Made by a program: the position numbers and the translations under genes. Shown here piece after piece: positions 1-6,263 of a DNA stretch of 11,567 nt (within the stretch, counting starts at the first letter, position 1; each line of letters begins with the position of its first letter). The stretch spans positions 1 to 11,567 of the forward strand of contig JALSJL010000400.1 of assembly GCA_026989405.1 (NCBI GenBank), in the 5' to 3' direction. The notes under the pieces are model-generated. The model saw nothing but the letters and a program-made list of their open reading frames with translations. It was not told where the DNA came from and did not search any database. Origin of the DNA: Marinosulfonomonas sp. (GTDB lineage: Bacteria; Pseudomonadota; Alphaproteobacteria; Rhodobacterales; Rhodobacteraceae).

Positions 1-1277
1 ATGAAAAGGTTGCCATCGATTTCCGGGGCATCTGCCCTGGTGCGACAGGTGGCGGCTTCATCATCAACCTCATCCACGATCACCTCGACCGTCTGACCGA
101 CCTTCCTTGCCAGCTTTGCTTCCGATATCGCCTGCGCCTTTTCCATGAACCGGTCCCAGCGCTCTTGCTTCAGCCCGTCGGGCACGTGATCGGGCAGGGC
201 GTTGGAACGCGCGCCGGCGACGTTTTCATACTGAAAGCAGCCGACCCGGTCCAATTGCGCTTCGTCCAGCCAGTCGAGGAGCGTCTGAAATTCCGCTTCG
301 GTCTCACCGGGGTAGCCGACGATGAAGGTCGAGCGCAGCGTGATGTCGGGGCAGACCTCGCGCCAGGCGGCGATCTCATCCAGCGTTCTTGCCGCCGCAG
401 CCGGCCGCGCCATGCGGCGCAGCACATCGGGGTGGGCGTGTTGAAACGGGATGTCCAGATAGGGCAGGATCAGCCCGTCGGCCATGAGCGGGATCAACTG
501 GCGAACGTGCGGGTAGGGGTAGACGTAGTGCAGCCGGACCCAGGCCCCCAGGCTGCCCAGATCGCGCGCGAGATCCGTGATATGGGCGCGGTGGCCATGG
601 GCCTGCGCGTGCCTGACATCGACACCATAGGCCGAAGTGTCCTGGCTGATCACCAGCAGTTCGCGCACACCGCTGTTCACCAGCTTTTCGGCTTCGCGCA
701 TAACTGCATGGGCCGGGCGCGAGTGCAGCCTTCCCCGCATGTCGGGGATGATGCAGAACCTGCACTTGTGATTGCAGCCTTCGGAAATCTTGAGATAGCT
801 GTAGTGCCGGGGCGTCAACCTGACCCCGGCTGCGGGCAACAGATCGACAAACGGGTCGGGGTCTGGCGGCACCGCCGCATGCACCGCATCAAGCACCTGC
901 TCATACTGGTGCGGGCCGGTGACGGCCAGAACTGCGGGGTGCGCGCCGGTGATGTAGTCCTCCTCGGCCCCGAGGCAGCCGGTCACGATCACCCGCCCGT
1001 TTTCTGCAAGTGCTTCACCGATCGCTTCAAGGCTTTCGGCCTTGGCGCTGTCGAGGAAGCCACATGTGTTGACGATCACCGCATCCGCCCCGGCATAGTC
1101 GGGGCTGATGGAATAGCCTTCGGCGCGCAGCCGCGTCAGGATGCGCTCGCTGTCGACCAGCGCCTTGGGGCAGCCGAGGCTGACCATCCCGATGGTCGGT
1201 CGGCCGGGTCGGGGGCTTTCGCTCAGGCGCGCCTGCGCCTGGTCGGGGCGCAACTCCGGGGGGTTTCTGGTGTTCAT
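1..1277 (-). CDS. rimO: Ribosomal protein S12 methylthiotransferase RimO (3' end cut off by the window edge)
   Basis: Radical-SAM enzyme that adds a methylthio group to the conserved aspartate of ribosomal protein S12. Read from ATG at 1277, 425 codons lie in the window with no stop. The family is usually about 440-470 residues, so only a short C-terminal piece is missing. The N-terminal methylthiotransferase (UPF0004) domain carries the three expected cysteines in SLGCPKALVDSE (Cys36), NTCGFLD (Cys72) and VTGCLG (Cys101), ligands of the auxiliary 4Fe-4S cluster. The radical-SAM CxxxCxxC motif is CNHKCRFC, Cys168/172/175. The last ~35 visible residues (VGQTVEVIVDEV onward) are the start of the TRAM domain that binds S12. 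SLGCPKALVDSE and the DIPFQH segment fit RimO rather than MiaB. No strong Shine-Dalgarno sequence precedes the start; Met31 is a less likely alternative. It lies 48 bp downstream of the LytTR gene on the same strand and may share its transcript. The 379-aa open frame on the opposite strand is a shadow. Confidence 0.96.
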   Translation of the reverse strand, partial: MNTRNPPELRPDQAQARLSESPRPGRPTIGMVSLGCPKALVDSERILTRLRAEGYSISPDYAGADAVIVNTCGFLDSAKAESLEAIGEALAENGRVIVTGCLGAEEDYITGAHPAVLAVTGPHQYEQVLDAVHAAVPPDPDPFVDLLPAAGVRLTPRHYSYLKISEGCNHKCRFCIIPDMRGRLHSRPAHAVMREAEKLVNSGVRELLVISQDTSAYGVDVRHAQAHGHRAHITDLARDLGSLGAWVRLHYVYPYPHVRQLIPLMADGLILPYLDIPFQHAHPDVLRRMARPAAAARTLDEIAAWREVCPDITLRSTFIVGYPGETEAEFQTLLDWLDEAQLDRVGCFQYENVAGARSNALPDHVPDGLKQERWDRFMEKAQAISEAKLARKVGQTVEVIVDEVDDEAATCRTRADAPEIDGNLF

Positions 1278-1325
1278 GCCGGCTGGTATAGGCCAGCGCG
1301 GTGACCGGGGAAAGGCGCGAGGTGA

Positions 1326-2066
1326 TCAGTGTTCCAGAATCCTGGCCACATCGCCCGCATAGGTGGTGCTGACCGGCAATTTCCGCTGATCCGACAGGGT
1401 GATCAGCGTTTTTCGCCCCCTGCGTTCGAGCTTGCGCATGTGGCGTCTTGCGACCCAGTGTGAGCGATGGATGCGCTGTCCGGCCAGTCCACCAAGCTCG
1501 GAGACCGCATCATTCAGGCGGATCAGAACAAGGTGCTTTCCCAGTGTTGTCGTGACTTCCGCATAGTGGTCCTGCATTGACAGGGAAATGATGTCATCGC
1601 CCAGTTCCGCCGGCAGGCGCTTGTGAAATTTCGTGCGCACCCTGACCGGTTCGCGTCGCAGCGCCCGTTGCCAGCCCATGAATTCCACAAGCCCGAGCAC
1701 AGTGCCCAGAAATGTCACCTGGAGCCAGACCAGGGCGAAATTCTCGACCTCGACCCCCTTTGAGCGGAATACGCCGTCGACGAAAATGACGACGGCGGTG
1801 CCGGGAAGCGCGCCAAGCGCCGCCCCGATGGCAATACGCAGCGCTCTGGGCCATTTCGCGAGGCCGGGTGAGGCGATCGCGATCGAGATGGCGATATGCA
1901 TGAAAAAGGAAATGCCGGTGGCCATCATCACCCAGTAGACGAATCTTTCGGGAAACGTCATCTGCCCATAGGTTCCGAAGGGCCCCAGAATCGCCAGCGC
2001 GACGACCGCCCCGGCAAACACGAGCGCCTTCTTTTCCCAGTGAATTGTCTCGGAAATTTTACGCAT
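1326..2066 (-). CDS. Membrane-anchored LytTR-domain DNA-binding regulator
   Basis: Predicted transcription regulator of 246 residues. The N-terminal half has four hydrophobic stretches, roughly residues 14-34, 42-65, 75-97 and 110-130, so it should sit in the inner membrane. Residues ~145-246 form a LytTR DNA-binding domain: DIISLSMQDHYAEVTT, then the allele-typical RIHRSHWVARRHM (199-210) and the final strand TLITLSDQRKLPVS. There is no receiver domain and no histidine kinase beside it, so this is not an ordinary LytR/AlgR response regulator. The architecture is instead that of membrane-bound LytTR proteins that probably sense a membrane or envelope signal directly. The targets are unknown; LytTR proteins often control their own neighbourhood, here rimO downstream and the repeat-rich gap upstream. 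ATG at 2066 gives MRKISETIHW with no clear Shine-Dalgarno sequence. Domain assignment is firm; biological role is inference. Confidence 0.88.
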   Translation of the reverse strand: MRKISETIHWEKKALVFAGAVVALAILGPFGTYGQMTFPERFVYWVMMATGISFFMHIAISIAIASPGLAKWPRALRIAIGAALGALPGTAVVIFVDGVFRSKGVEVENFALVWLQVTFLGTVLGLVEFMGWQRALRREPVRVRTKFHKRLPAELGDDIISLSMQDHYAEVTTTLGKHLVLIRLNDAVSELGGLAGQRIHRSHWVARRHMRKLERRGRKTLITLSDQRKLPVSTTYAGDVARILEH

Positions 2067-2418
2067 CGTGAAATTGAATACCCGGCTGTTTTACGCAGTT
2101 CCGGTCTTTTTCACGAAGAACCGCTTGAAAGCAAGGGCTTGCGCGCACTGTATCGGTTTCAGGCTCCAGAACTTTCGGATGCCCAAGATTTTTGACAACA
2201 AGGAAACAGAGAGGATCCTTTCAACTTGTTTTGCCGGACCACCCCTGGTTCTGCATGGCAGCCCGGCTGCATCCGTTCACAAGGTTTGCCCCTTCAAGTG
2301 AACAACGCGGAAGCGGTTCGGATACCTCCAAATTGAAGGAGGGAGCCGGTCAGGAGCGCAGCTCCTGCTGGTTCAAACCGCGGCGGTTCGGACATTACAG
2401 TTCGGCCGCCGCATCTTT
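2067..2418. other. 352-bp non-coding gap with inverted repeats
   Basis: No convincing protein gene is present. Open frames here are short or are extensions of frames antisense to the thiol-oxidoreductase gene. The part next to 2066 must contain the promoter of the LytTR gene, but no clear -35/-10 pair stands out. The part next to 2419 is the 3' region of the exporter operon. It contains a TTGACA box on the plus strand (2192-2197), a pair of direct repeats GCGGTTCGGA at 2313-2322 and 2383-2392, an inverted 9-bp relative GAACCGCTT at 2118-2126, and two sizeable hairpins described separately. CCTCC (2325-2329) and GGAGG (2338-2342) can also pair. Confidence 0.7.
2343..2374. repeat. Long imperfect inverted repeat (14-bp stem on the plus strand)
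   Basis: CAGGAGC (2351-2357), loop GCA, GCTCCTG (2361-2367) is a perfect 7-bp stem. It continues outward as GAGCCGG (2343-2349) pairing with CTGGTTC (2368-2374) around a single bulged T at 2350. The outer stem uses G-U wobbles only if the plus strand is transcribed. On the minus strand those pairs become A-C mismatches, so the structure is better suited to a plus-strand RNA. No T-run follows directly. It could be part of a small RNA or a transcript-stabilising stem 3' of the exporter operon. Confidence 0.5.
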
Positions 2419-2419
2419 T
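2380..2419 (+). terminator. Possible rho-independent terminator, plus strand
   Basis: GCGGCGG (2380-2386) pairs perfectly with CCGCCGC (2406-2412) around a 19-nt loop that begins and ends with TTCGG. The stem is followed by ATCTTTT (2413-2419). The layout of a GC-rich stem then a U-run fits a terminator reading left to right, although the loop is large and the U-run short. No known plus-strand gene lies upstream, so a terminator here would point to an unannotated transcript. It overlaps the stop codon of the minus-strand thiol-oxidoreductase gene and could instead serve that operon's 3' end. Confidence 0.3.
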
Positions 2420-3198
2420 CAACCCGCCGGGCAGGGCCCCGGATCGCGCAGCTCTTCGGCCACCAGCCGGCGCAGCGTCACATCGTTCACATCCCCCATG
2501 ATCACCCAGCGCCCGATCACAAGGCCTGGCGTGCCCGGCATCGCAAACCGGCCGGCCAGCGCCCGTGACAGCCACATGCGCCGGGTCGTGGCATCCGAAG
2601 ACATGTCCGCCAGAAAACGCCCGGCGTCCAGGCCCATGGTTTCGGCCAGCGCCGCGACGTAGGTTTCATCTGCCTGAAAGCGCGCCCGCATCAGCCGGTC
2701 ATGGAAGGCATCGCCCGCGCCCTGCATGTCGGCTGCAATCGCGGCGCGCGCCGCGGTTTCCGACACCGGCCCAAGCCCGGCCAGGTCGTGCAACGTGATC
2801 GTCACGCCTTCCAGCACGCGCAGACGCGGCGTCAGGCGGCGGCAGATCGGACACTGAAAGTCGAAGAAATAGGCGACAGGCACCAGCCCCGCCTTCTGCT
2901 GGCCGCGAAACAAGGCCCCGCAGAAATCACGCTCCAGCTCTGCTTGTGCGTCCGCAAGGCCCGCGGGAATTTCCGAGTCCAGCCCGAACAGGGGCACCCC
3001 CGAAGCCGTGACGCGCCCACCTTTGACAAAGCGGTATCCCGGCAGGCCCGGCATCGGTTCGAACTCGGTCTTGCCTCCGGGCAACAGGGGGTCCAGCCAG
3101 CCGCTGCGATACCCGGCCACGGCCAGCGCTCCAAGGCCAAGAACAGCGGCCAGGCCGCGCCGTGTGGTGCCCGACGTCCGGTCGGGCAAGTTGTTCAT
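2419..3198 (-). CDS. Exported DsbA-family thiol-disulfide oxidoreductase
   Basis: A 259-residue thioredoxin-fold protein. The N-terminus TTRRGLAAVLGLGALAVAGY (11-30) has a twin arginine before a hydrophobic run, consistent with a Tat signal or a membrane anchor. The active site is FFDFQCPICRR, Cys116 and Cys119, a CPIC dithiol. The helical insert of DsbA-like proteins follows, and the cis-proline loop is MPGTPGLVIG with Thr223-Pro224. Two further cysteines, 93 and 256, flank the domain and could form a structural disulfide. It should act in the periplasm, oxidising or isomerising thiols of a partner. The ATG at 3198 is chosen over the upstream in-frame start at 3321 because it overlaps the permease stop by 4 bp (ATGA), the usual sign of translational coupling, and because the signal sequence then sits at the N-terminus. 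It is the last gene of the exporter operon. Fold and motif are secure; the partner substrate is not known. Confidence 0.85.
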   Translation of the reverse strand: MNNLPDRTSGTTRRGLAAVLGLGALAVAGYRSGWLDPLLPGGKTEFEPMPGLPGYRFVKGGRVTASGVPLFGLDSEIPAGLADAQAELERDFCGALFRGQQKAGLVPVAYFFDFQCPICRRLTPRLRVLEGVTITLHDLAGLGPVSETAARAAIAADMQGAGDAFHDRLMRARFQADETYVAALAETMGLDAGRFLADMSSDATTRRMWLSRALAGRFAMPGTPGLVIGRWVIMGDVNDVTLRRLVAEELRDPGPCPAG

Positions 3199-3956
3199 GG
3201 CTTGATGCGCCAGCCGGTGCGAAAGATCAGCCAGATCACCCCAAGGCAAAGCACAAGAAACGCGCTGACTGCCGCAATCGAGAGGCCGACCGGCACATCG
3301 GCCACTCCGAAAAATGCCCATCTGAAACCGCTGATCAGGTAAAGAACCGGGTTCAGCCTTGTCACGCCCTGCCAGAACTCCGGCAGCATCGAGATCGAAT
3401 AGAACGACCCCCCAAGGAACACGAGCGGCGTGATCACCAGAAGAGGGATCAGTTGCAATTGTTCGAAACTGCCGGCCCAGATTCCGATGATGAAGCCGAG
3501 CAGTGCAAAACTGATCGCTGTCAGGAGCAGGAAACCCAGCATCCAGACCGGATGCAGGATTTGCAGGTCAACAAAAAAGGTGGATGTGGCCAGGATGATC
3601 AGCGCAATCATGATCGCCTTGCTGGCAGCGGCGCCGACATAGCCGATCACGATTTCAATGAACGACATGGGCGCCGAGAGCAGTTCATAGATCGTGCCGA
3701 TGAATTTCGGGAAATAGATGCCGAAGGAGGCATTGGTGACAGATTGCTGCAACAATGTCAGCATGATCAGCCCGGGCACGATGAAGGCACCGTAGGAGAT
3801 GCCTTCGACCGACTGGATGCGCCCGCCGATGGCAGCGCCAAAGACCACGAAATACAGCACGGTGGACAGCACCGGCGACACGATCGACTGGGCCAGCGTC
3901 CGAAAGGTGCGCGACATTTCAAAGACATAGATCGCCTTGATCGCCTGCCAGTTCAT
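3195..3956 (-). CDS. ABC-2 type exporter permease (YadH-like)
   Basis: Integral membrane subunit of an ABC exporter, 253 residues. About six membrane segments can be seen, near residues 24-44, 54-74, 100-125, 136-157, 167-187 and 223-246. The ABC-2 family signature regions are present: FPKFIGTIYELLSAPMSF (82-99), which contacts the ATPase, and LGGSFYSISMLPEFW before NPVLYLISGFRW (202-213). The nearest well-known relatives are E. coli YadH and the NodJ/DrrB-type permeases, whose substrates are mostly lipids, polysaccharides or drugs. ATG at 3956 overlaps the ATPase stop by 4 bp (3953-3956). The longer open frame up to 4361 is simply an extension into the ATPase gene. The stop overlaps the start of the thiol-oxidoreductase gene, also by 4 bp. 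Substrate cannot be assigned from sequence. Confidence 0.93.
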   Translation of the reverse strand: MNWQAIKAIYVFEMSRTFRTLAQSIVSPVLSTVLYFVVFGAAIGGRIQSVEGISYGAFIVPGLIMLTLLQQSVTNASFGIYFPKFIGTIYELLSAPMSFIEIVIGYVGAAASKAIMIALIILATSTFFVDLQILHPVWMLGFLLLTAISFALLGFIIGIWAGSFEQLQLIPLLVITPLVFLGGSFYSISMLPEFWQGVTRLNPVLYLISGFRWAFFGVADVPVGLSIAAVSAFLVLCLGVIWLIFRTGWRIKP

Positions 3957-4879
3957 GCCGCGTCCTCCAGCAGGTTCAAGAATATCTGCTCCAGAGAGCT
4001 TTGGCGCGTTTCCAGGTCGCGCACCGACAGACCTGCCGTCGCCAGATCTGCCAGCAGTCGCGTGATGCCGGTGCGCTCGGCCTTGGTGTCGTATTCGTAA
4101 ATCAGCGTGCGACCGTCTTCGCCCAGCTTCAGCGCATATTCGGCCAGTGCCGACGGAACCTTGTCCAGCGGCTCCTGCAGGAACAGACACAGCGTCTTGC
4201 GCCCCAACTGGTGTATCAGCTTGGCCTTTTCCTCGACCAGCAACAGCCGCCCCTTGTCGATAATGCCAATGCGATCGGCCATTTCCTCGGCCTCTTCGAT
4301 GTAGTGCGTTGTCAGGATGATCGTCACACCGTCGGCCCTGAGCTGGCGCACCAGTTCCCACATGTCCTTGCGAAGCGCCACGTCAACGCCGGCTGTCGGC
4401 TCATCCAGAAACAGGATGCGCGGCTCATGCGCCAGGGCCTTGGCAATCAGCACCCGCCGCTTCATGCCGCCTGAAAGCTCCATGTTGCGTGCATTGCGCT
4501 TGTCCCAGAGCGACAGCGCTTTCAGCACGTGCTCGATATGCGCGTCATCACGCGGCTTGCCGAACAGCCCGCGCGAGAACCGGGTGGTATTGATCACGCG
4601 CTCGAAAGGTTCGATGGAGATATCCTGCGGCACCAGCCCGATCTGGCTGCGCGCGGCGCGGTAGTCGGTGATGATGTCGTGACCGGCCACGGTCACCACG
4701 CCGGAGGTCGGCTGCACCAGTCCGCAAACGGCGGAAATCAGGGTGGTTTTCCCGGCGCCGTTTGGCCCCAGCAATGCCAGAATTTCCCCCTCGGCGATGT
4801 CCAGCGACACGTCATCCAGCGCCACCTGGCCACCGGCATAGGTCTTGCCGAGATTGCGAATTGAAATGATCGGGGCCAT
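3953..4879 (-). CDS. ABC exporter ATP-binding protein (YadG-like)
   Basis: Cytoplasmic ATPase subunit of an ABC-2 exporter, 308 residues. Motifs in order: Walker A GPNGAGKT (38-45), Q-loop Gln85 in GLVPQD, signature LSGGM (135-139), Walker B ILFLDE (155-160) with catalytic Glu160, D-loop AGVD, and H-loop His192 in TTHYIEEAEEMADRI. A C-terminal extension of about 90 residues is typical of the YadG/CcmA-NodI/DrrA branch. A possible Shine-Dalgarno AGAAGG lies about 10 nt before ATG 4879. It is the first gene of the three-gene cassette; 130 bp separate it from the frameshifted VOC gene upstream. A promoter is expected in that gap, but I cannot point to one. The pair with the permease gives a half-size exporter that should work as a dimer of each subunit. 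Confidence 0.95.
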   Translation of the reverse strand: MAPIISIRNLGKTYAGGQVALDDVSLDIAEGEILALLGPNGAGKTTLISAVCGLVQPTSGVVTVAGHDIITDYRAARSQIGLVPQDISIEPFERVINTTRFSRGLFGKPRDDAHIEHVLKALSLWDKRNARNMELSGGMKRRVLIAKALAHEPRILFLDEPTAGVDVALRKDMWELVRQLRADGVTIILTTHYIEEAEEMADRIGIIDKGRLLLVEEKAKLIHQLGRKTLCLFLQEPLDKVPSALAEYALKLGEDGRTLIYEYDTKAERTGITRLLADLATAGLSVRDLETRQSSLEQIFLNLLEDAA

Positions 4880-4967
4880 ATCCGGTTTACCTTCTGGTTC
4901 ATCCGTCGCCCAGACCTATCGCCATTTTGGGCGGACCACCAGATAGAGGATGCGTTCCGAGCGACTA

Positions 4968-4989
4968 AATCCGGCCGGTGCGGCGGATT
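4968..4989 (-). terminator. Weak hairpin after the VOC gene
   Basis: On the minus strand AATCCG (4989-4984) pairs with CGGATT (4973-4968) around a 10-nt loop. It starts 20 bp past the VOC stop codon and is followed by TAG rather than a true T-run. It may end the gcrA-VOC transcript ahead of the exporter operon, but the poor U-tract makes this uncertain. Confidence 0.25.
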
Positions 4990-5009
4990 GTTTGCACGGG
5001 CTTCAAGAA

Positions 5010-5370
5010 CTACACTGCACTCGGCTCCCGGAACGTCAGGGTATTGCCGAACGGGCCTTTGATGTTCACTTCCCGGTTGCCCCAGGGCTGATCACATATC
5101 CCCGGCCGGGCGTTCGGATATCCACGCGGGGTAATCGCGGCGTGAAACGCTGCCAGATCGGGCACCTCAACGCGAATGCACTGCCGGCGTCGCGTCGCCG
5201 TGGTGTTCCGAGATGTGCAAAACGCAATCCCCGGCGCGAATTTCGAAATAGAGCGGCATATCCGGCGCGAACCGGTGTTCAAAACCCAATTCGAATCCCA
5301 GATAGCGCAGGCAAAAATCCTTGGCTTTGGCCTCATCGAAACTGCGCAGGACCGGAACTGCGGCTGACAT
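5010..5370 (-). pseudogene. Glyoxalase/bleomycin-resistance (VOC) family gene with a frameshift
   Basis: Two overlapping minus-strand frames together make one VOC-fold protein of about 119 residues, the usual length of this small glyoxalase subfamily. The N-terminal part starts at ATG 5370 (MSAAVPVLRSFDEAKAKDFC), includes YLGFELGFEHRF and CVLHISEHHGDATP, then leaves the family pattern and stops after residue 67. The C-terminal part is read one base further on, from about 5183: CIRVEVPDLAAFHAAI, ARPGICDQPWGNREV, then GPFGNTLTF, to TAG at 5010-5012. A single 1-base insertion or 2-base deletion between about 5181 and 5190 explains the split. The site follows a short tandem GCGAC GCGAC, not a homopolymer. 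The rest of both halves looks intact, so the lesion is recent or is a sequencing error. It follows gcrA by 18 bp and is probably co-transcribed with it. Enzymatic activity of the subfamily is unknown to me. Confidence 0.82.
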
Positions 5371-5388
5371 TCAGGCGGCCACTAGCGC

Positions 5389-5937
5389 TTACCTTTTCCG
5401 GTCGCGCCGGCTGCTCATCGGCTGGAACGCCACGCTCACATGCGCTTCACAATAGGGTTTGCCCGGCTGCACAGCGAGGCCGCAGAACCAGAATTCCTCG
5501 GTCGCCGGGTCGCCGATCGGCCATTTGCAGGTGCGTTCGGTCAGCTCCATCAGGCTGATCTTCTTGGCCTTTTTCTCGACTTCACGCACCGAAGCCAGCG
5601 CCTCGGGGCTGATCTCGTTGGCCGAAGGCTGTGGCGGCAGTGGCTGGCCTGCAGGGATGATGGGGCGTCGCACCGGGGCCGCCGGCTTTTTCTCGGGTTC
5701 GGGCGTCGCAGCGGCCTTGGGCTCGGCCTTTGCCTTGGCGGTCGGCTTGGCCGCCTTGTCCTTGGCCGCTTTCGATGTCCCTCCGCCACCGGTGCGGTTC
5801 GAAAGCCCCAGCCGGTGCACCTTGCCAATGACTGCGTTGCGGGTCACCCCACCCAGTTCCTTGGCAATCTGGCTGGCCGACTGACCCTCGCCCCACATCT
5901 TTTTCAGCAGTTCAACGCGCTCGTCTGTCCAGGACAT
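5389..5937 (-). CDS. gcrA: GcrA cell-cycle regulator
   Basis: GcrA binds RNA polymerase sigma-70 and GANTC sites methylated by CcrM, and activates cell-cycle genes in Alphaproteobacteria. The N-terminal helix-turn-helix is diagnostic: MSWTDERVELLKKMWGEG, ASQIAKELGG, VTRNAVIGKVHRLGL (residues 1-45). Residues ~50-125 are a low-complexity Ala/Lys/Pro linker. The C-terminal sigma-binding domain carries CKWPIGDP, FWFCGL and KPYCEAH, with Cys137, Cys152, Cys163 and His166 as a probable zinc-like set. The length of 182 fits the family. A good Shine-Dalgarno sequence, GAGGA (5948-5944), lies 6 nt before the ATG, supporting this start. A perfect TATAAT box lies about 70 bp upstream. The VOC gene follows after 18 bp, and argD is divergent. 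I saw no GANTC site in the intergenic region upstream, so self-control through methylation is not evident. Confidence 0.97.
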   Translation of the reverse strand: MSWTDERVELLKKMWGEGQSASQIAKELGGVTRNAVIGKVHRLGLSNRTGGGGTSKAAKDKAAKPTAKAKAEPKAAATPEPEKKPAAPVRRPIIPAGQPLPPQPSANEISPEALASVREVEKKAKKISLMELTERTCKWPIGDPATEEFWFCGLAVQPGKPYCEAHVSVAFQPMSSRRDRKR

Positions 5938-6005
5938 CTCGTTTCCTCAAATACAAAGGGCCTCGGGGTTGCACCGGGCCACAGCATCTCATCTCGGGTT
6001 GGCCC

Positions 6006-6035
6006 ATTATACAGCGCCTCGCGCGGCGGACACAA
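6006..6035 (-). promoter_or_regulatory. Probable sigma-70 promoter of gcrA
   Basis: On the minus strand a perfect -10 box TATAAT (6011-6006) sits 18 bp after TTGTGT (6035-6030), which keeps only the TTG of a -35 box. Transcription would begin near 5998, leaving a leader of about 60 nt before the gcrA ATG. Perfect TATAAT boxes are unusual in such GC-rich DNA, which supports the call. Confidence 0.55.
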
Positions 6036-6208
6036 GCACTGCTTGCGCGGCACGCTGGCGCTGGACAGCCTCGAACATGCGCGCTATGACCCCGGCCATG
6101 ATCAGGTGCGCAAATATGACTGACACCCGACGCCGACGCTGATGCGCCGGGCGGCCCTTGCCGCGCCTTGCTCGACGCCGCGGATGCGGCACACCACCCC
6201 AATCAATG

Positions 6209-6235
6209 TTGACACGCCCCGGTGCCTCGGGCACC
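6209..6235 (+). promoter_or_regulatory. Possible argD promoter with overlapping operator-like palindrome
   Basis: A perfect TTGACA (6209-6214) lies 49 bp before the argD ATG. Just after it is the inverted repeat GGTGCC TCG GGCACC (6221-6235), which would fall in the spacer and -10 region. No good -10 box is present at 17-18 bp. The position would suit repression by a dimeric protein, but no known arginine-regulator site is recognisable. Confidence 0.35.
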
Positions 6236-6263
6236 TCTTGGGCTTCTTTCAAAGGCTTGTGAC

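Larger units (their letters stand above)
5938..6263. other. Divergent gcrA/argD control region (326 bp)
   Basis: The stretch has no protein gene I trust. It holds the gcrA Shine-Dalgarno sequence and promoter at its left end and the probable argD promoter at its right end. The middle (about 6040-6200) is GC-rich and shows nothing I can assign. A minus-strand 81-aa open frame (6007-6252) lacks a ribosome site and family features. Confidence 0.65.

Noticed and set aside
165..1304. 379-aa open frame on the plus strand
   Set aside because: It lies exactly opposite rimO, whose radical-SAM and methylthiotransferase motifs are unmistakable. The plus-strand protein resembles no family and is an artefact of high GC.
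3199..3321. Longer N-terminus for the thiol-oxidoreductase
   Set aside because: It would extend 41 residues into the permease gene and bury the signal sequence; the ATGA overlap start is far more natural.
3162..4100. 312-aa open frame on the plus strand
   Set aside because: Antisense to the exporter permease. Its composition is rich in Asp, Gln, Arg and His, typical of the mirror frame of a membrane protein gene.
5440..6123. 227-aa open frame on the plus strand over gcrA and its upstream region
   Set aside because: Antisense to gcrA for most of its length; the Gly/Leu-rich middle mirrors the Ala/Lys linker of GcrA.
6007..6252. 81-aa minus-strand open frame in the gcrA/argD gap
   Set aside because: No ribosome site, no family features, and it would overlap both the gcrA promoter and the argD upstream region.
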